Part shown: one piece after another, positions 26,753-37,500 of the stretch | Numbering within the stretch: position 1 is the first letter of the stretch | Layout of the letters: every line of letters starts with the position of its first letter | NCBI GenBank assembly: GCA_913061265.1 | Contig: CAJXVS010000006.1 | Coordinates: 186,001 to 250,000, forward strand | Direction: 5' to 3' | From: an uncultured Halobacteriovorax sp. | Lineage (GTDB): Bacteria > Bdellovibrionota > Bacteriovoracia > Bacteriovoracales > Bacteriovoracaceae | DNA length: 64,000 bases | Translations under genes and position numbers: made by a program | The notes under the pieces: model-generated | Told to the model about the DNA's origin: nothing | Seen by the model: only the letters and a program-made list of their open reading frames with translations | Databases searched by the model: none

Positions 26753-27733
26753 TTGAAAACACTTCTTCTCATCCCCTTTTTCATCTCACTTTCCCTAGGG
26801 GCCACTGAGCCTCTAGAATTCCCTCATAAGTTTAACCTGCCTCAAAAAAAGAGTTTCTTTAAGCACACTGGGCCTGTTCATCATATAGAGGGTATTGATT
26901 CAAATAGAAACTTTACTGACCTTGATGGTGACGGCGTCTTTGATCTTCTTGATTTTGATATAGATGGAGATGGCGTTAGTAACTTTATGGACCTAAACCC
27001 TCTTGATAAGAATATTCAAGGCATTGATAGTGATGAAGATGGAATCCCCGATTTCTTAGATTTCAAAGTCGGATCAATCCTCAAAGAAAATATGGACATT
27101 GAGTCTGCTCTTTTTCAAGAAAGGCTTTTTAAAGGCATAGGCCTTCTTATCTTTAACGGTGATTTTCCTTTTACCAATAGAGAATTTAAAAGATTAGCCT
27201 CCCTTTACTTGTCTAAAGAATTAAGACTTTTTAAAAAGGCTGAGAACCTTGATGTTATTTTTAAACAGCCCATTCATCCTATGGGTTATAGAGGAAAGTA
27301 CCGCTCCTCACATAGGGCCATCACTCTTTATAGTAATGAAGATCATAAAAATAATCCTTTGCACCAAGAACTAACTTTAGTTCATGAGAACTTTCATGCT
27401 CTTATTCAATCTGAATCAAAGTTCTTTCAGGAGTTCCTAGAGCTAACGACCTGGAAGGTCTTAGGTGATAACTATTCCTACCAGGGAGAGGTCTTTCCCA
27501 TATCTCTAGTTAAAACTGACCCTGAGGCCATTTCAAAGGCTTTGAATTCTGATGAGTTTCCCTCTGATTATGCCAAGCTTGGTCCTGAGGAGATGTTTGC
27601 GGAATGCGCAACGGCCAGCCTTATGAATCATAGAGAAGAGATTAAAATAGTCAAATATCCTTATTTAGATAAATACCTTTATACCCCGCTTCATTCCTTT
27701 ATCCTTGCTAGTTTTCAGACAGTTTTGAAATAG
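26753..27733 (+). CDS. Secreted metalloprotease-like protein with calcium-binding repeats
   Basis: 326 residues from a TTG start. Signal peptide LLLIPFFISLSLGA. Residues 55-105 contain three thrombospondin-type-3-like DxDxDG loops (DLDGDGVFD, DIDGDGVSN, DSDEDGIPD) that should bind calcium. Residues 211-215 read HENFH in LTLVHENFHALIQ. About 65 residues later comes GPEEMFAECATASL (E284), the usual position for the third zinc ligand of a gluzincin. I infer a calcium-stabilised zinc peptidase acting outside the cytoplasm. It starts seven bases after the preceding lipoprotein gene, also with HExxH, and lies 15 bases before gshA, so the three may share a transcript. Confidence 0.62.
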   Translation: MKTLLLIPFFISLSLGATEPLEFPHKFNLPQKKSFFKHTGPVHHIEGIDSNRNFTDLDGDGVFDLLDFDIDGDGVSNFMDLNPLDKNIQGIDSDEDGIPDFLDFKVGSILKENMDIESALFQERLFKGIGLLIFNGDFPFTNREFKRLASLYLSKELRLFKKAENLDVIFKQPIHPMGYRGKYRSSHRAITLYSNEDHKNNPLHQELTLVHENFHALIQSESKFFQEFLELTTWKVLGDNYSYQGEVFPISLVKTDPEAISKALNSDEFPSDYAKLGPEEMFAECATASLMNHREEIKIVKYPYLDKYLYTPLHSFILASFQTVLK

Positions 27734-27748
27734 TGTAATCTAGCCTCT

Positions 27749-29311
27749 ATGAAAGATTACTTAAACCAACTAAGTTCTATAAAACTCTCAAGCGAATTAC
27801 GAAGAGGAATCGAAAAAGAATCCCTTCGTGTGACTCCTGATGGTTATATTTCTGAGCGGCCCCATATGGAAGCTTTAGGCTCAGCCTTAACTCACCCTTC
27901 AATCACCACTGATTATTCAGAGGCGCTCTTAGAGTTTGTTACCCCAGTTTTTAATGATGCTAAAAAACTCATCGAGTTTCTTGAAGAACTTCATATCTTT
28001 ACCTTAAAAGAAATGGGAGAGGAGCTTCTTTGGGCCAATTCCATGCCTTGCTTATTAAAGAAAGAAGAGACAATTCCTATCGCCAACTATGGAAGTTCTA
28101 ATATTGGTAAGATGAAGTCTGTTTATAGAAAGGGATTAAAGTCCCGTTATGGATCGGGCATGCAGGCCATCTCTGGTATCCATTTTAACTTTTCATTGTC
28201 AGATTTATGCTTTGAAGAATTACAGAAGATTTGCCCTTCCGAGAAAATGAGCTTTAAGGATTTTAAGTCCTCAAGGTATATGAACGCCACTAGAAATATC
28301 CACCGTTTTTCATGGTTGATCCCCTTTCTCTTTGGCTCTTCTCCTGCCATTTGCCGCTCTTTTTTGAACAAGGCGCCTAAAGACTTTGGTCTCTCTAACT
28401 TTGATGAAAAAGGGACTCTTTATTTTGAAGGCTCTACCTCTCTTAGGCTAAGTAATCTTGGCTATACAAACTCTGAGCAGGGAAAGATTAATATTTGTTA
28501 TAACGAGATTGAGTCTTATGCCAAAGGCTTGCGTGAGGCCATTACTACTTCAGAGCCTCGTTATGAGGCTATGGGAGTAAAAGAAGATGGTGAGTTTAAA
28601 CAACTCAATACTAATATTCTTCAAATCGAAAATGAATACTACTCAGGGGTAAGACCTAAGCGAGTCACTAAGACAGGTGAGTCTCCCACTAATGCTCTTC
28701 TAGATAGAGGAGTTGAGTATATTGAACTTAGATCTGTTGACGTTAATTCCTTCTCCCCTATTGGCGTAGAGTTAGATCAGATTCTTTTCTTAGATGTTTT
28801 TCTTATTTACTGCCTCTTAAAGGATCATGATGGGCTTTGCGGCGATCGCACCAAAAGATTTAGAGATAATCAAGAAATGGTGGCCCGTCATGGCCGCAAG
28901 AAAGGACTAACTCTCTTTGACGGAAAAACTGACCGCTGTGCAAGAGACTGGGCCAGAGAGACCTTTCTAGAACTTCATAAAGTAGCCGCAAAACTTGATA
29001 CGGAGCTTGGCAATAATGAGTATTCGGGTGCCATCTCAAAATATGAAAAGGCCATTGATGATACTAGTGTCCTTTTCTCGGAGAGGATCCTTGATGAAAT
29101 GAAACAGACAGACCTCTGCTTTTTCGGGGCTACACTGGCCCGTTCAAAGAAGTTCTCAAGTGATTTAAAATCGAGAACCTTAGAGCCTTCAGTCTTAGAG
29201 AGGCTAAAAGATGAGGCGCTTAAGTCTCATCAAAAACAAAAAGATATTGAAGCTTCGGATACTATGGAATTCTCTGATTTTTTAGAGAACTACTTTAGTC
29301 AAAACCGTTGA
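27749..29311 (+). CDS. gshA: Glutamate-cysteine ligase
   Basis: 520 residues, close to the 518 of E. coli GshA. The enzyme joins glutamate and cysteine with ATP in the first step of glutathione synthesis, in the cytosol. The N-terminal GIEKESLRVTPDG and TDYSEALLEFVTP blocks are typical of proteobacterial type-1 enzymes, as are QAISGIHFNFS and EYIELRSVDVN. No signal peptide is present. It sits 15 bases downstream of the metalloprotease-like gene and about 60 bases upstream of the RND permease gene, on the same strand. No gshB is seen in the window. Confidence 0.95.
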   Translation: MKDYLNQLSSIKLSSELRRGIEKESLRVTPDGYISERPHMEALGSALTHPSITTDYSEALLEFVTPVFNDAKKLIEFLEELHIFTLKEMGEELLWANSMPCLLKKEETIPIANYGSSNIGKMKSVYRKGLKSRYGSGMQAISGIHFNFSLSDLCFEELQKICPSEKMSFKDFKSSRYMNATRNIHRFSWLIPFLFGSSPAICRSFLNKAPKDFGLSNFDEKGTLYFEGSTSLRLSNLGYTNSEQGKINICYNEIESYAKGLREAITTSEPRYEAMGVKEDGEFKQLNTNILQIENEYYSGVRPKRVTKTGESPTNALLDRGVEYIELRSVDVNSFSPIGVELDQILFLDVFLIYCLLKDHDGLCGDRTKRFRDNQEMVARHGRKKGLTLFDGKTDRCARDWARETFLELHKVAAKLDTELGNNEYSGAISKYEKAIDDTSVLFSERILDEMKQTDLCFFGATLARSKKFSSDLKSRTLEPSVLERLKDEALKSHQKQKDIEASDTMEFSDFLENYFSQNR

Positions 29312-29375
29312 ACTTCTTGACCTAGAGGCCTTTACTGATAAGATATAAAGATCAATCACCTAGTAAGGCTAGCAA

Positions 29376-31655
29376 GTGAGTCATCTTTTTATCTATTTCG
29401 CAAGAAGACCAGCACTCTCTGCAGCGCTTTTAATAATCCCTACACTTCTCTCTCTTTATTTTCTACCACAGCTTAAATCTGACCCTAGCTTCGACAGGCT
29501 TCTCATCGAAAATGACCCCGAGAAGATTGTCTATGAACAAGTTGTCGAACAATTTGGTGATGATAATTCCATCCTTCTTTATTTTGAAGGTGAAGACTTA
29601 TTAAAAAGGGAGAGCCTCTTAAAGATAAGGCAGTTTGTTTGGGACCTTGAAGAGATTGAAGAAGTTCAAAAAGTAGACTCTCTTTTTACAACTCCTCATT
29701 TCCTTGGAGTCGATGGTCTCTTAAGCACGACGGCTGCCCTTGAAGATATCCCTTTAGAACAAGAAGAAATAGATAAAATAATAGAGACGACAGTTAAAAA
29801 TCCATTGATAGCGACTAGGCTTATAGCCATTGATAAGTCCTCTATCGTGGTCAATATGCAAATCGCTAGTAACAAGCGCCCTCTCAAAGACATCTCTATT
29901 CAGTTTAATCAAATGCTAGCGAAGCTAGGTCTAAACGCAAAAAGAAATTTTCAAACAGGAATTCCTTCCATACAACTTTTTACTTTTAGAGAAATGAGTA
30001 AGAGTCAAAGAACCCTCTTACCTATTATGGTCTTGGCCATTTCTCTTTTTATCTTTCTAGGAGCAAGGTCAATTCACGCTTCCGTTATTCCTATCATTGT
30101 GGTCTTGACAGGAATTATTTGGACTATCGCTTTTATGGTCGCAGCGAACATCCCTCTACAGCTTTTAGTCAGCTCCATTCCTTCTATCACTTTTATTTTA
30201 GCGACAACGGAAATTGTGCATATCATGACCGCCTATCAGCATAACTTCAAAATCAGCTCAAATAAGCTAACGGCTCTTGAAGAAGCCTTGAAAGAGACAA
30301 GCCTGCCGATTTCCCTTACCGCCCTAACAACAGTGCTTGGTTTTGGCGCCATATGTATCAATCAAATTGTTATGCTTAGGGAATTTGGAATTGTGAGTGC
30401 CTTTGCTCTTATAGCTAGCTTTATCATCACAATTTTATACACCCCTCTTCATATACGCCTCTTTGTTAAAGATAAAGCCACGTCCAAAAATCAGGAGCCT
30501 AAGGATTCAATTTTTCAGCTTGCAGCAAGGTTCTTTATCCAGGCTAGGAAGTATAAGAAAACAATCCTCATTTTATTGATTTGTTATACCGGGATCACAG
30601 GGTACTTAGCTCAATTTGTAGAATCAGATAATGATTCAATTAATATGATCACGGAAGAATCCCTGCCGAGACAAAACTTAGCCGTCTTTGAGGAACATTT
30701 TGGGGGAATCAATAGCGTGTTTCTAGTTTTAGAATTAAAGAGTGGTGAGTTTAAAGATCCAGAGAACTTAAAACTACTCTTTGAGTTAGAAAAAAAGATT
30801 AGGGCCAATAAAGATTTCTATGATGCTGAATCTTTTGGAAGCTTGATGGCGCATATAAATAATCAAATGAAGATCAGCATTGGCGCCGAAGCTGAGTATA
30901 AGATTCCTGATAATAAGAATCTTATCTCACAGTACTTACTCTCCTTAACCAGAGATGATTATGAAAAGTATGTTTCGGGTGACTTTAAAAAGGCAAACAT
31001 TACCATCCGCCATAGTATCTCTTCTTCTAGTAAGCAAAAAAAGGCCATGGATAAGCTTCATCTTTTCCTAAAAGAAAACTTAGATGCTGATAAAGTGAAC
31101 TATAAGATCTCAGCGAGGAGCATCCTTAATCAACGCTCAGGAGCGACTATAATTTCAGCGCAAAGTAAATCCATCCTCTTCATGGTGCTTATCATCTTTA
31201 TTATCATGAGCTTTCTTTTTAAAGATATTAGGATGGGGCTGGCCGCTATTCCACCAAACTTACTTCCTATCCTAGGACTCTTTGCTTCAATGAGCTTATT
31301 AGGGATTCCCCTTAATGTTGGAACTTGTATCGTCGCTGCTATCACCGTAGGAATCGCTATTGATGATACCATTCACTTCTTCACGCGCTTTAAAGACAAT
31401 ATGAATATTGGTCTAAGTGTGGATAAGGCGATTAATAAAACAATTGAAGAAGAAACTTCACCTATTGTCATAACCTCCTTATCTCTTTCAATTGGCTTCT
31501 CCTTTTTACTCATCTCTCATATGGTGCCGATCAAACAGTTCGGTCTCCTCTCTGCCATTGTCATCCTACTTGCGATGATTTCAGACTTGTTCGTGACCCC
31601 TTATGTCCTATCAGTTGTTGGAAAGCATTTAACCGCGCAAAAAGATCAGGCTTAG
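29376..31655 (+). CDS. RND-superfamily (MMPL/HpnN-like) permease
   Basis: 759 residues from a GTG start. The layout is two-fold: one membrane helix, a periplasmic loop, then five helices, repeated once. The first cluster (LLPIMVLAISLFIFLGAR and following) lies near residues 205-360 and the second (SILFMVLIIFIIMSF onward) near 590-750. GIAIDDTIHFFTRF in the second half is the RND transmembrane signature, with the acidic residues that carry protons; the first half has ATTEIVHIM at the matching place. At this length, with no membrane-fusion partner, it fits the MMPL/HpnN class that moves lipids or hopanoids. The next two genes, a LolA-like carrier and a FecR/beta-barrel protein, support an envelope lipid-export role. 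Confidence 0.85.
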   Translation: MSHLFIYFARRPALSAALLIIPTLLSLYFLPQLKSDPSFDRLLIENDPEKIVYEQVVEQFGDDNSILLYFEGEDLLKRESLLKIRQFVWDLEEIEEVQKVDSLFTTPHFLGVDGLLSTTAALEDIPLEQEEIDKIIETTVKNPLIATRLIAIDKSSIVVNMQIASNKRPLKDISIQFNQMLAKLGLNAKRNFQTGIPSIQLFTFREMSKSQRTLLPIMVLAISLFIFLGARSIHASVIPIIVVLTGIIWTIAFMVAANIPLQLLVSSIPSITFILATTEIVHIMTAYQHNFKISSNKLTALEEALKETSLPISLTALTTVLGFGAICINQIVMLREFGIVSAFALIASFIITILYTPLHIRLFVKDKATSKNQEPKDSIFQLAARFFIQARKYKKTILILLICYTGITGYLAQFVESDNDSINMITEESLPRQNLAVFEEHFGGINSVFLVLELKSGEFKDPENLKLLFELEKKIRANKDFYDAESFGSLMAHINNQMKISIGAEAEYKIPDNKNLISQYLLSLTRDDYEKYVSGDFKKANITIRHSISSSSKQKKAMDKLHLFLKENLDADKVNYKISARSILNQRSGATIISAQSKSILFMVLIIFIIMSFLFKDIRMGLAAIPPNLLPILGLFASMSLLGIPLNVGTCIVAAITVGIAIDDTIHFFTRFKDNMNIGLSVDKAINKTIEEETSPIVITSLSLSIGFSFLLISHMVPIKQFGLLSAIVILLAMISDLFVTPYVLSVVGKHLTAQKDQA

Positions 31656-31721
31656 TTTTCCTTTAAGAATTAGTATTGTAGAATTCTAGTACAAAACAAA
31701 CAATATTTCGGATGGTTACAA

Positions 31722-32525
31722 ATGAAAACGAAGTTTTTTTTCTTATCACTAGCGCTCCTCGCAACTCCAGTTTTCGAAGCACTCTCAAGTTGTTCAAAGA
31801 ATGGAAATTCCATCATGAAGAATCAAGAGAGTAAACAAAGAGCCAAGTTTGAATATGAAGAGCAATCAGTGGTGCTTCTTGATGTTAAATCTAAAAGAAA
31901 AGAAAACCGTTCAATGAGGCATTACTCTAAGAAGCTAGAGAATGGCAGTGATAAGGGGCTGCTTACTTTTATGAGCCCTAACGATATTAAAGGATCTGCC
32001 GTTTTAAATTGGCGCGATAATTCAAGCGATGATCAGTGGGTTTATCTTCCTGCTCTAAAAAAGCTTCAAAGAATTGCAAGCGGTAGTAAGAGGAAGTACT
32101 TTATGGGCACTGATTTTACCTATGCTGATTTAGATGGTGAGATCTTAAAAAATCATAATTATAAATGTGAAAGGCTTGAGACTTGCCCTGGGCTTAAAAA
32201 GAAATGCTATGTTATCAATGCATCTCCTAAATCAAATGACATTAAAAGAACTACTGGCTATACAAAAAGGCTTTTATGGGTAGAGGTTGAAAGGCTGATC
32301 ACTCATAAGGTTAAGTACTTTAATATGAAAGGGAAGGCCTTCAAAGAAGCAGAGTATTTAAAATGGGTATCGATCGGAAGTGTCTGGAGACCAAACCTCG
32401 CCGTCATGAGCCGAGAGAATAAGCATAAGACCTATATCAAAATAAATAAGAGAAAACTCAATGAGAAAATCGATGATCAAGTTTTCTCAAAACGTTTTGT
32501 CGAAAAAGAAATGCATATTAAATAA
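31722..32525 (+). CDS. LolA-like outer-membrane lipoprotein-sorting protein
   Basis: 267 residues with an export signal (FFFLSLALLATPVFEALS). The middle carries WVYLPALKKLQRIASGSKRK and FMGTDFTYADLDG, the hallmark of the 'outer membrane lipoprotein-sorting protein' family (COG2834-like), which has the LolA fold and a hydrophobic groove for lipid. Genes of this family often sit next to MMPL-type RND permeases, as here. It should act as a periplasmic carrier, taking a lipid substrate from the permease to the outer membrane. Intergenic gaps to both neighbours are short, about 66 and 14 bases, consistent with one operon. The substrate is unknown. Confidence 0.78.
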   Translation: MKTKFFFLSLALLATPVFEALSSCSKNGNSIMKNQESKQRAKFEYEEQSVVLLDVKSKRKENRSMRHYSKKLENGSDKGLLTFMSPNDIKGSAVLNWRDNSSDDQWVYLPALKKLQRIASGSKRKYFMGTDFTYADLDGEILKNHNYKCERLETCPGLKKKCYVINASPKSNDIKRTTGYTKRLLWVEVERLITHKVKYFNMKGKAFKEAEYLKWVSIGSVWRPNLAVMSRENKHKTYIKINKRKLNEKIDDQVFSKRFVEKEMHIK

Positions 32526-32539
32526 CGGGAAAAGATTAT

Positions 32540-34513
32540 TTGAAAATTGGATGGATCCTTCTTTCGTTTATCCCTTTAATCGCCTTTGGCTATAATCCTT
32601 CAACTCAGGATATAGCCCAAGTTGAGTCTGTGGATGGTACCGCCGTTGTTTATAACAATGGTAAGACTATTCAGTACCTTAAGCACGGTCAAAAACTTCA
32701 AAAAAATATAATGGTCGTCACTAGGAATAAATCCTCCTTAACCCTGAGATTTTGGAATGGGGAGAAGATGATCTTAGGCCCAAACACTAAGGTCACAATT
32801 GGTAAGGTCCTTATTAACCTAAAGAAAGGACGCCTCTCCTATGAAGATCCTACAGGAAGCTATCACGGCTTTAAGTTTAAGTTTGGTGACTCTAGGATTA
32901 TCTATAATGGTCCCCAACTTAGGATGAGTAAGGGTCTAGGTAATGATTATATTACTCCCTTAAATAATACTAAGATTAAAAGGTTCCGTTTAGCTCAATC
33001 GGGAAAAAGACAAAAGAACCTAGAGATTCCAGATCTCACGGGCTTCTTTAATACAACGAGCGAGGAAGAAGTTGCTCTGCCCCAAGAAGAGGTATCAACA
33101 GGAGCAGAATTTAATAGCACTTTAGAAGTGGAAGATATCTTTGCTGATGAGACCCCGGTTCCAAACAGTACGGATGAAGTTGAAGACATGTTCTCCTCTT
33201 CTTCTGAGCCTGAAGCAGGAGTCTCACCCAAAGGTGTTCTCCTCTCTGAGTTATTTGCTGAAGAAGATAAACAGATTCTAGATCTTTATGATATTGATTG
33301 GAAGCTAACCATAGGCTCTACTTATTATTTCAATCCACCACCAGAGATCAGTAACAAAGATATAAGATCCTTTCATTTAGATCTGAAATTAGATTTTAAA
33401 GATAAAGTAGAATTAACACCAAAGTCTAATTTCAATTACTCTGGATGGTTTGAATTTAGCAATAGAAAAGAGGTCTTTAACGGAGCCTTATCAATAACGG
33501 GACGAGAAACTAAAAAAAGACTTGTCGTCGCCAATGAGTATTTTTGGCAAAAGTCCTACGATAAATTTGATTTTACTTTAGGGAAAAAGATCATCCGTTA
33601 TGGTAAGGGTATGATAGTCTCGCCTGCTGATAGACTCTCCCCTAGTGATAATATTGTTCCCGTTAAAAGCCAAAAATTAGGGATCTTTGTAGGCTCTCTT
33701 GATTATTACTTTGGAACTTCTAAATTAAGTTTTTATCTAGTTCCTTATATAAACAGTTCAAAATCCCCTCATCAATTCTCAAGATGGTCGACGAGAAATG
33801 ATGGTACAAATTATGAGGTTGAATCTTTATGGCCTTCAGGATTTAACTGGGAGAACACCCAAAACTTGTTAAAGTTCGAGACGACCTTAAAAGGTTATGA
33901 CTTCTTTGTGGCCTTCTTCAATGGGGCCAATACAGATGCAGTTATTAAAAACAATGTGACCTCTAACGGAAATAACGCTGCTCCTTCTTTTGTTATTCAA
34001 CAAGAACATGTTCCTGTGTCTCATTTAAGCGCAGGATTTTCGACTACCTTTGGTGGACTTGAAGTTCATGGGGAGTTTTTAAAGCAAAACGCCAAAGAAG
34101 GAAGAGATGATAGCTATACTCAAACTATGGCAGGATTTCGTTACTCTTTTGATCAATGGCCAAGAATCTTCGGACTTGATCAGATTGATGTCATCATGGA
34201 GTATATAAAGGAGACAATCGATCAGCCTATCTCTTATCCCTTTACCCTCTTTAGCTCCATTCAATCACGAAACTTTAAGAACAACTTAGTCGGATCAATC
34301 AATTTTCAGGTAAGCGATAAAACCAGTTATAACTTCGGCTTTAATATCGATAATGAGAATTCAGGAAAGGCGCTTCTTCTTGGGGCTGCTTATAAGATAG
34401 ATATTGGACAGCTGTACGTTAGAATGGAGACTTATTCAGGAGAGGAAGATTCTCTTTTTGGAAAGTGGGATCAAAATGATAACTTGGCCATCGAGTTCAA
34501 AAAAGACTTTTAA
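32540..34513 (+). CDS. FecR-domain protein fused to an outer-membrane beta-barrel
   Basis: 657 residues from a TTG start, with a signal peptide (WILLSFIPLIAFG). Residues about 25-105 form a FecR-like domain (GTAVVYNNGKTIQYLKHGQKL, FWNGEKMILGPNTKVTIG). An acidic low-complexity linker follows (about 180-245). The rest, to the C-terminal aromatic (LAIEFKKDF), shows alternating amphipathic strands as in DUF1302-like outer-membrane barrels that accompany RND permeases and LolA-like carriers. I infer an outer-membrane acceptor or pore for the system encoded by the two preceding genes. The last four bases overlap the stop of the convergent 2033-residue gene. Confidence 0.65.
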   Translation: MKIGWILLSFIPLIAFGYNPSTQDIAQVESVDGTAVVYNNGKTIQYLKHGQKLQKNIMVVTRNKSSLTLRFWNGEKMILGPNTKVTIGKVLINLKKGRLSYEDPTGSYHGFKFKFGDSRIIYNGPQLRMSKGLGNDYITPLNNTKIKRFRLAQSGKRQKNLEIPDLTGFFNTTSEEEVALPQEEVSTGAEFNSTLEVEDIFADETPVPNSTDEVEDMFSSSSEPEAGVSPKGVLLSELFAEEDKQILDLYDIDWKLTIGSTYYFNPPPEISNKDIRSFHLDLKLDFKDKVELTPKSNFNYSGWFEFSNRKEVFNGALSITGRETKKRLVVANEYFWQKSYDKFDFTLGKKIIRYGKGMIVSPADRLSPSDNIVPVKSQKLGIFVGSLDYYFGTSKLSFYLVPYINSSKSPHQFSRWSTRNDGTNYEVESLWPSGFNWENTQNLLKFETTLKGYDFFVAFFNGANTDAVIKNNVTSNGNNAAPSFVIQQEHVPVSHLSAGFSTTFGGLEVHGEFLKQNAKEGRDDSYTQTMAGFRYSFDQWPRIFGLDQIDVIMEYIKETIDQPISYPFTLFSSIQSRNFKNNLVGSINFQVSDKTSYNFGFNIDNENSGKALLLGAAYKIDIGQLYVRMETYSGEEDSLFGKWDQNDNLAIEFKKDF

Positions 34514-37500
34514 TCTTCTTTAAAGATCCACTCTTGTATCTTAGCTTCTTTTAGATACCTTCTAGAGATTGCCCCAAAAAGTGATTTATCTCTTGAAATT
34601 AAATTCTTCTCATCAAGGGCCCTACTCGCTGCCCGGTCTGACTTTTCACCAGAACTTATAAATGATCCATCAACAAGCTTGGTCTTAGCAACCAACTTTT
34701 CTTTAACTTCCCCGTCATACATAACCCCGACGTCAAAGAGCATTGGTTTTCTCCATGAGCCATGTTTTTTATAACGAGTTATATTCTTAACGAGGTTAGT
34801 ACTAAGGCTATCTTCAGCGCGAATCTCTTTTTCACTAGTGCTAAAATCTACCGCTGACGAAGCGCTTGTTTTAGCATGCTTTGAGATAAATTTCTTATCA
34901 AACTTAATAGGATTAAAGCCCTTTTTCTCTCTAATCGAATTGTATCTTTTGAGCATATTATTGGCGTACCTTACGCGTTGATTAGTAAGCTTCTTATTCC
35001 TCTTACTCCAATCATAAAGGGACTGGCGACCTCTTGCTAAGCTGTTAAAGTTCTTAAACAACTTTCCCACTCCTAATTTCTTATTGGCAGATTTTAAATT
35101 CTTTGTAAGAGATGCTTTTTGCTGTTTAGTACCAATAAGACTTACTACCGGAGGACGACTTTCGGCGCAGCTGTTCTTTGCTATACAACTACAGCTCGAA
35201 TTGGCCTTACCATCTTTACTAATACAAGAATTCATCCTTTTCTTATTAGAGATAGTCCCTGGTCCTTTTATTCCAGCTTTCTTTACAGTTGTTTGAGAGC
35301 CGCGGGAGTTTCCTCCAGAGCCGCTAATAGACGTGCCTATCTTAACTCCAGATCCATTCGCGCCTGCTTGATTAGCAAGACGAGAATCTTCATTGTTTTG
35401 AGTATCGTTTTTATGAAAGGTATCCCACTTTTCAACTAAGCTTCTAAGCTTTGAGGCCTTATCTCTATGAGAACTAGCTGCTGAACTTGAAGTTCCTTGA
35501 AGGCCTCCGGCCATGGCCATCATAACCCCGCCGCCAGCGAGGGCTATAGCGCTGCCTGAAGTTGAACAAATGGGAAATCCCATAGATGCGGCTATAAATT
35601 CAACTGAGGCAATCCCCACAGCTGTTGCTCCTATGCCTTTGATATTTCCATAATTAGAGGCCTTTTCATCATAAGCTTGGGCCATCATTTCATAGCCGCG
35701 AATAGCAAAGTCAAAGGCCATTCTTTGGTACTCTAAGGAGTTTTTATCCATGGCCTTAGATCTAGCTTCGAATTCTTTTTGCAGCCCTTCTAAGCGCCCT
35801 TTAATCTCTTTAGAATGATCAACCTCATTCATCATAGACATCAAAGATCCAATTCCTAAGATAACATTTGATGGACATGCCCCACCAGCAACAATCCCAA
35901 CTAAACTGGCGATCATTCCAGAAGCTGCAGTAACAGCGCCTTTTTTAGCCACTGAGGCCAATTCCTCACCAGCTTTTTCAAGATCAGCTTCTAGAGTCTT
36001 TCCTTCAGTAGCGGCAGTTTTCATATTATCTAGACAGGCGTCTTTAATTTCTTCTGTCGCCTGGTTATGACAATCAAAATAGAGTTTCTTAACATCAGCC
36101 TCTTGCTGAGCCGTTAAACATGCAGCAGATTGGCAATTAAAGCTCGTTCCCTCTGGGCAACTCTTCGGAGCGTTACAGATCTTAGTTCCAATATCATATT
36201 CAAGCTCACCCATACATTGCTTTTTAGATTGAGCAGGCATCTTATCGCAAGAACCTTTTCCTTCAGCGTAAGCATTGACCTGCTCTTTACAAATGTCGGA
36301 TGCATTAATGTCTGGTTTATTCTCACATTCAGCTATAGCTTTCTTATACTTCTTAGCATCGACTCGAAGACCTTCTTTACAAGTTGAAGCATTCGAGCTT
36401 TCTTCACAGTTTTTAAAGCTTTCAACAAATTGATTTAACCTTTTTAAGCACTGGCCTCTGACATCGCTATCAGAGTTATTCATGCAATTTGCTTTTTCAA
36501 CCTTAAATTCTTCACTATCTTTTTCAAGTTGCTCTCGGCAGGAGTCATCCGCGCAGGCAGAATAACTGGCGGCAAATGAATTAACATTGTCGACACAAGA
36601 GGCAGTTAGCTCTGGGCTTCCCTCATTCTCGCAGCTCTTAAGTTCTGCTTGAAACTTTTGTCTATTTTTATTAAGTTCACTCCGGCAGGCCTCATCACTA
36701 CAGGCCATATAACTTTCAATAAAGTCACTAAGCTGTTTTTTACATTGAGTAGATTCTGAACCACCAAGACCAGCGCAGCGGGTTTCTTCGGCTACGTAAG
36801 AGTCCTTATCCTCACGCAACTTATCTTTACAGTAGCTATCACTTCCGCACTTATCATAGGCCTCTACGTATTTGTTAAGACTGCTGAGGCAGCTCTCGAT
36901 CTCAGAGCCACTTTTAGCCTTACATCTAAGCTCTTCAGATTGATACTCATCTTTTTCTCTACCAAGTCTCTCTCTACAGGCTAGGTCAGTATCGCAGTCC
37001 TCAACCTTTTTAACATAACTATCCACCTTCGCTAGACAAGATGATCTTTCAGAAGGAGTCTTTAGAGCATTACAGCTACTCACTTCAGCTTGATAGGCAT
37101 CTTTATCAGCAAGTAATCGATCTTTACAGTTTTGATCTTCTCCGCAGGCCTCGATCTTAGAGATAAAATTATTGAGCTTTTCGAGGCATTCAACTTTTGC
37201 GGCCCCTTTTCTTTGTTCACATTTGTTTACTTCAGCTATGTATTGATCTTTTTCTTGTCTTAATTTATTCTTACACTCAAGATCATCGCCGCAGGCCTCA
37301 AAGCTAGCGACGTAACGCTCTAGTTTTGAGAGGCAGTCTTTCTTTTCACTACCGTTTAAGACCTCGCATTTATTAAGCTCTCCAACATACTCATCTCTTT
37401 CTCTAAAAAGCTCATCTTTACAAACCTGGCTTACCCCACAACTTTCAATTTTGGCCAAGAACTTAGCAAGTCTATCTAAGCATTTTGATTGTTCAGGGTC

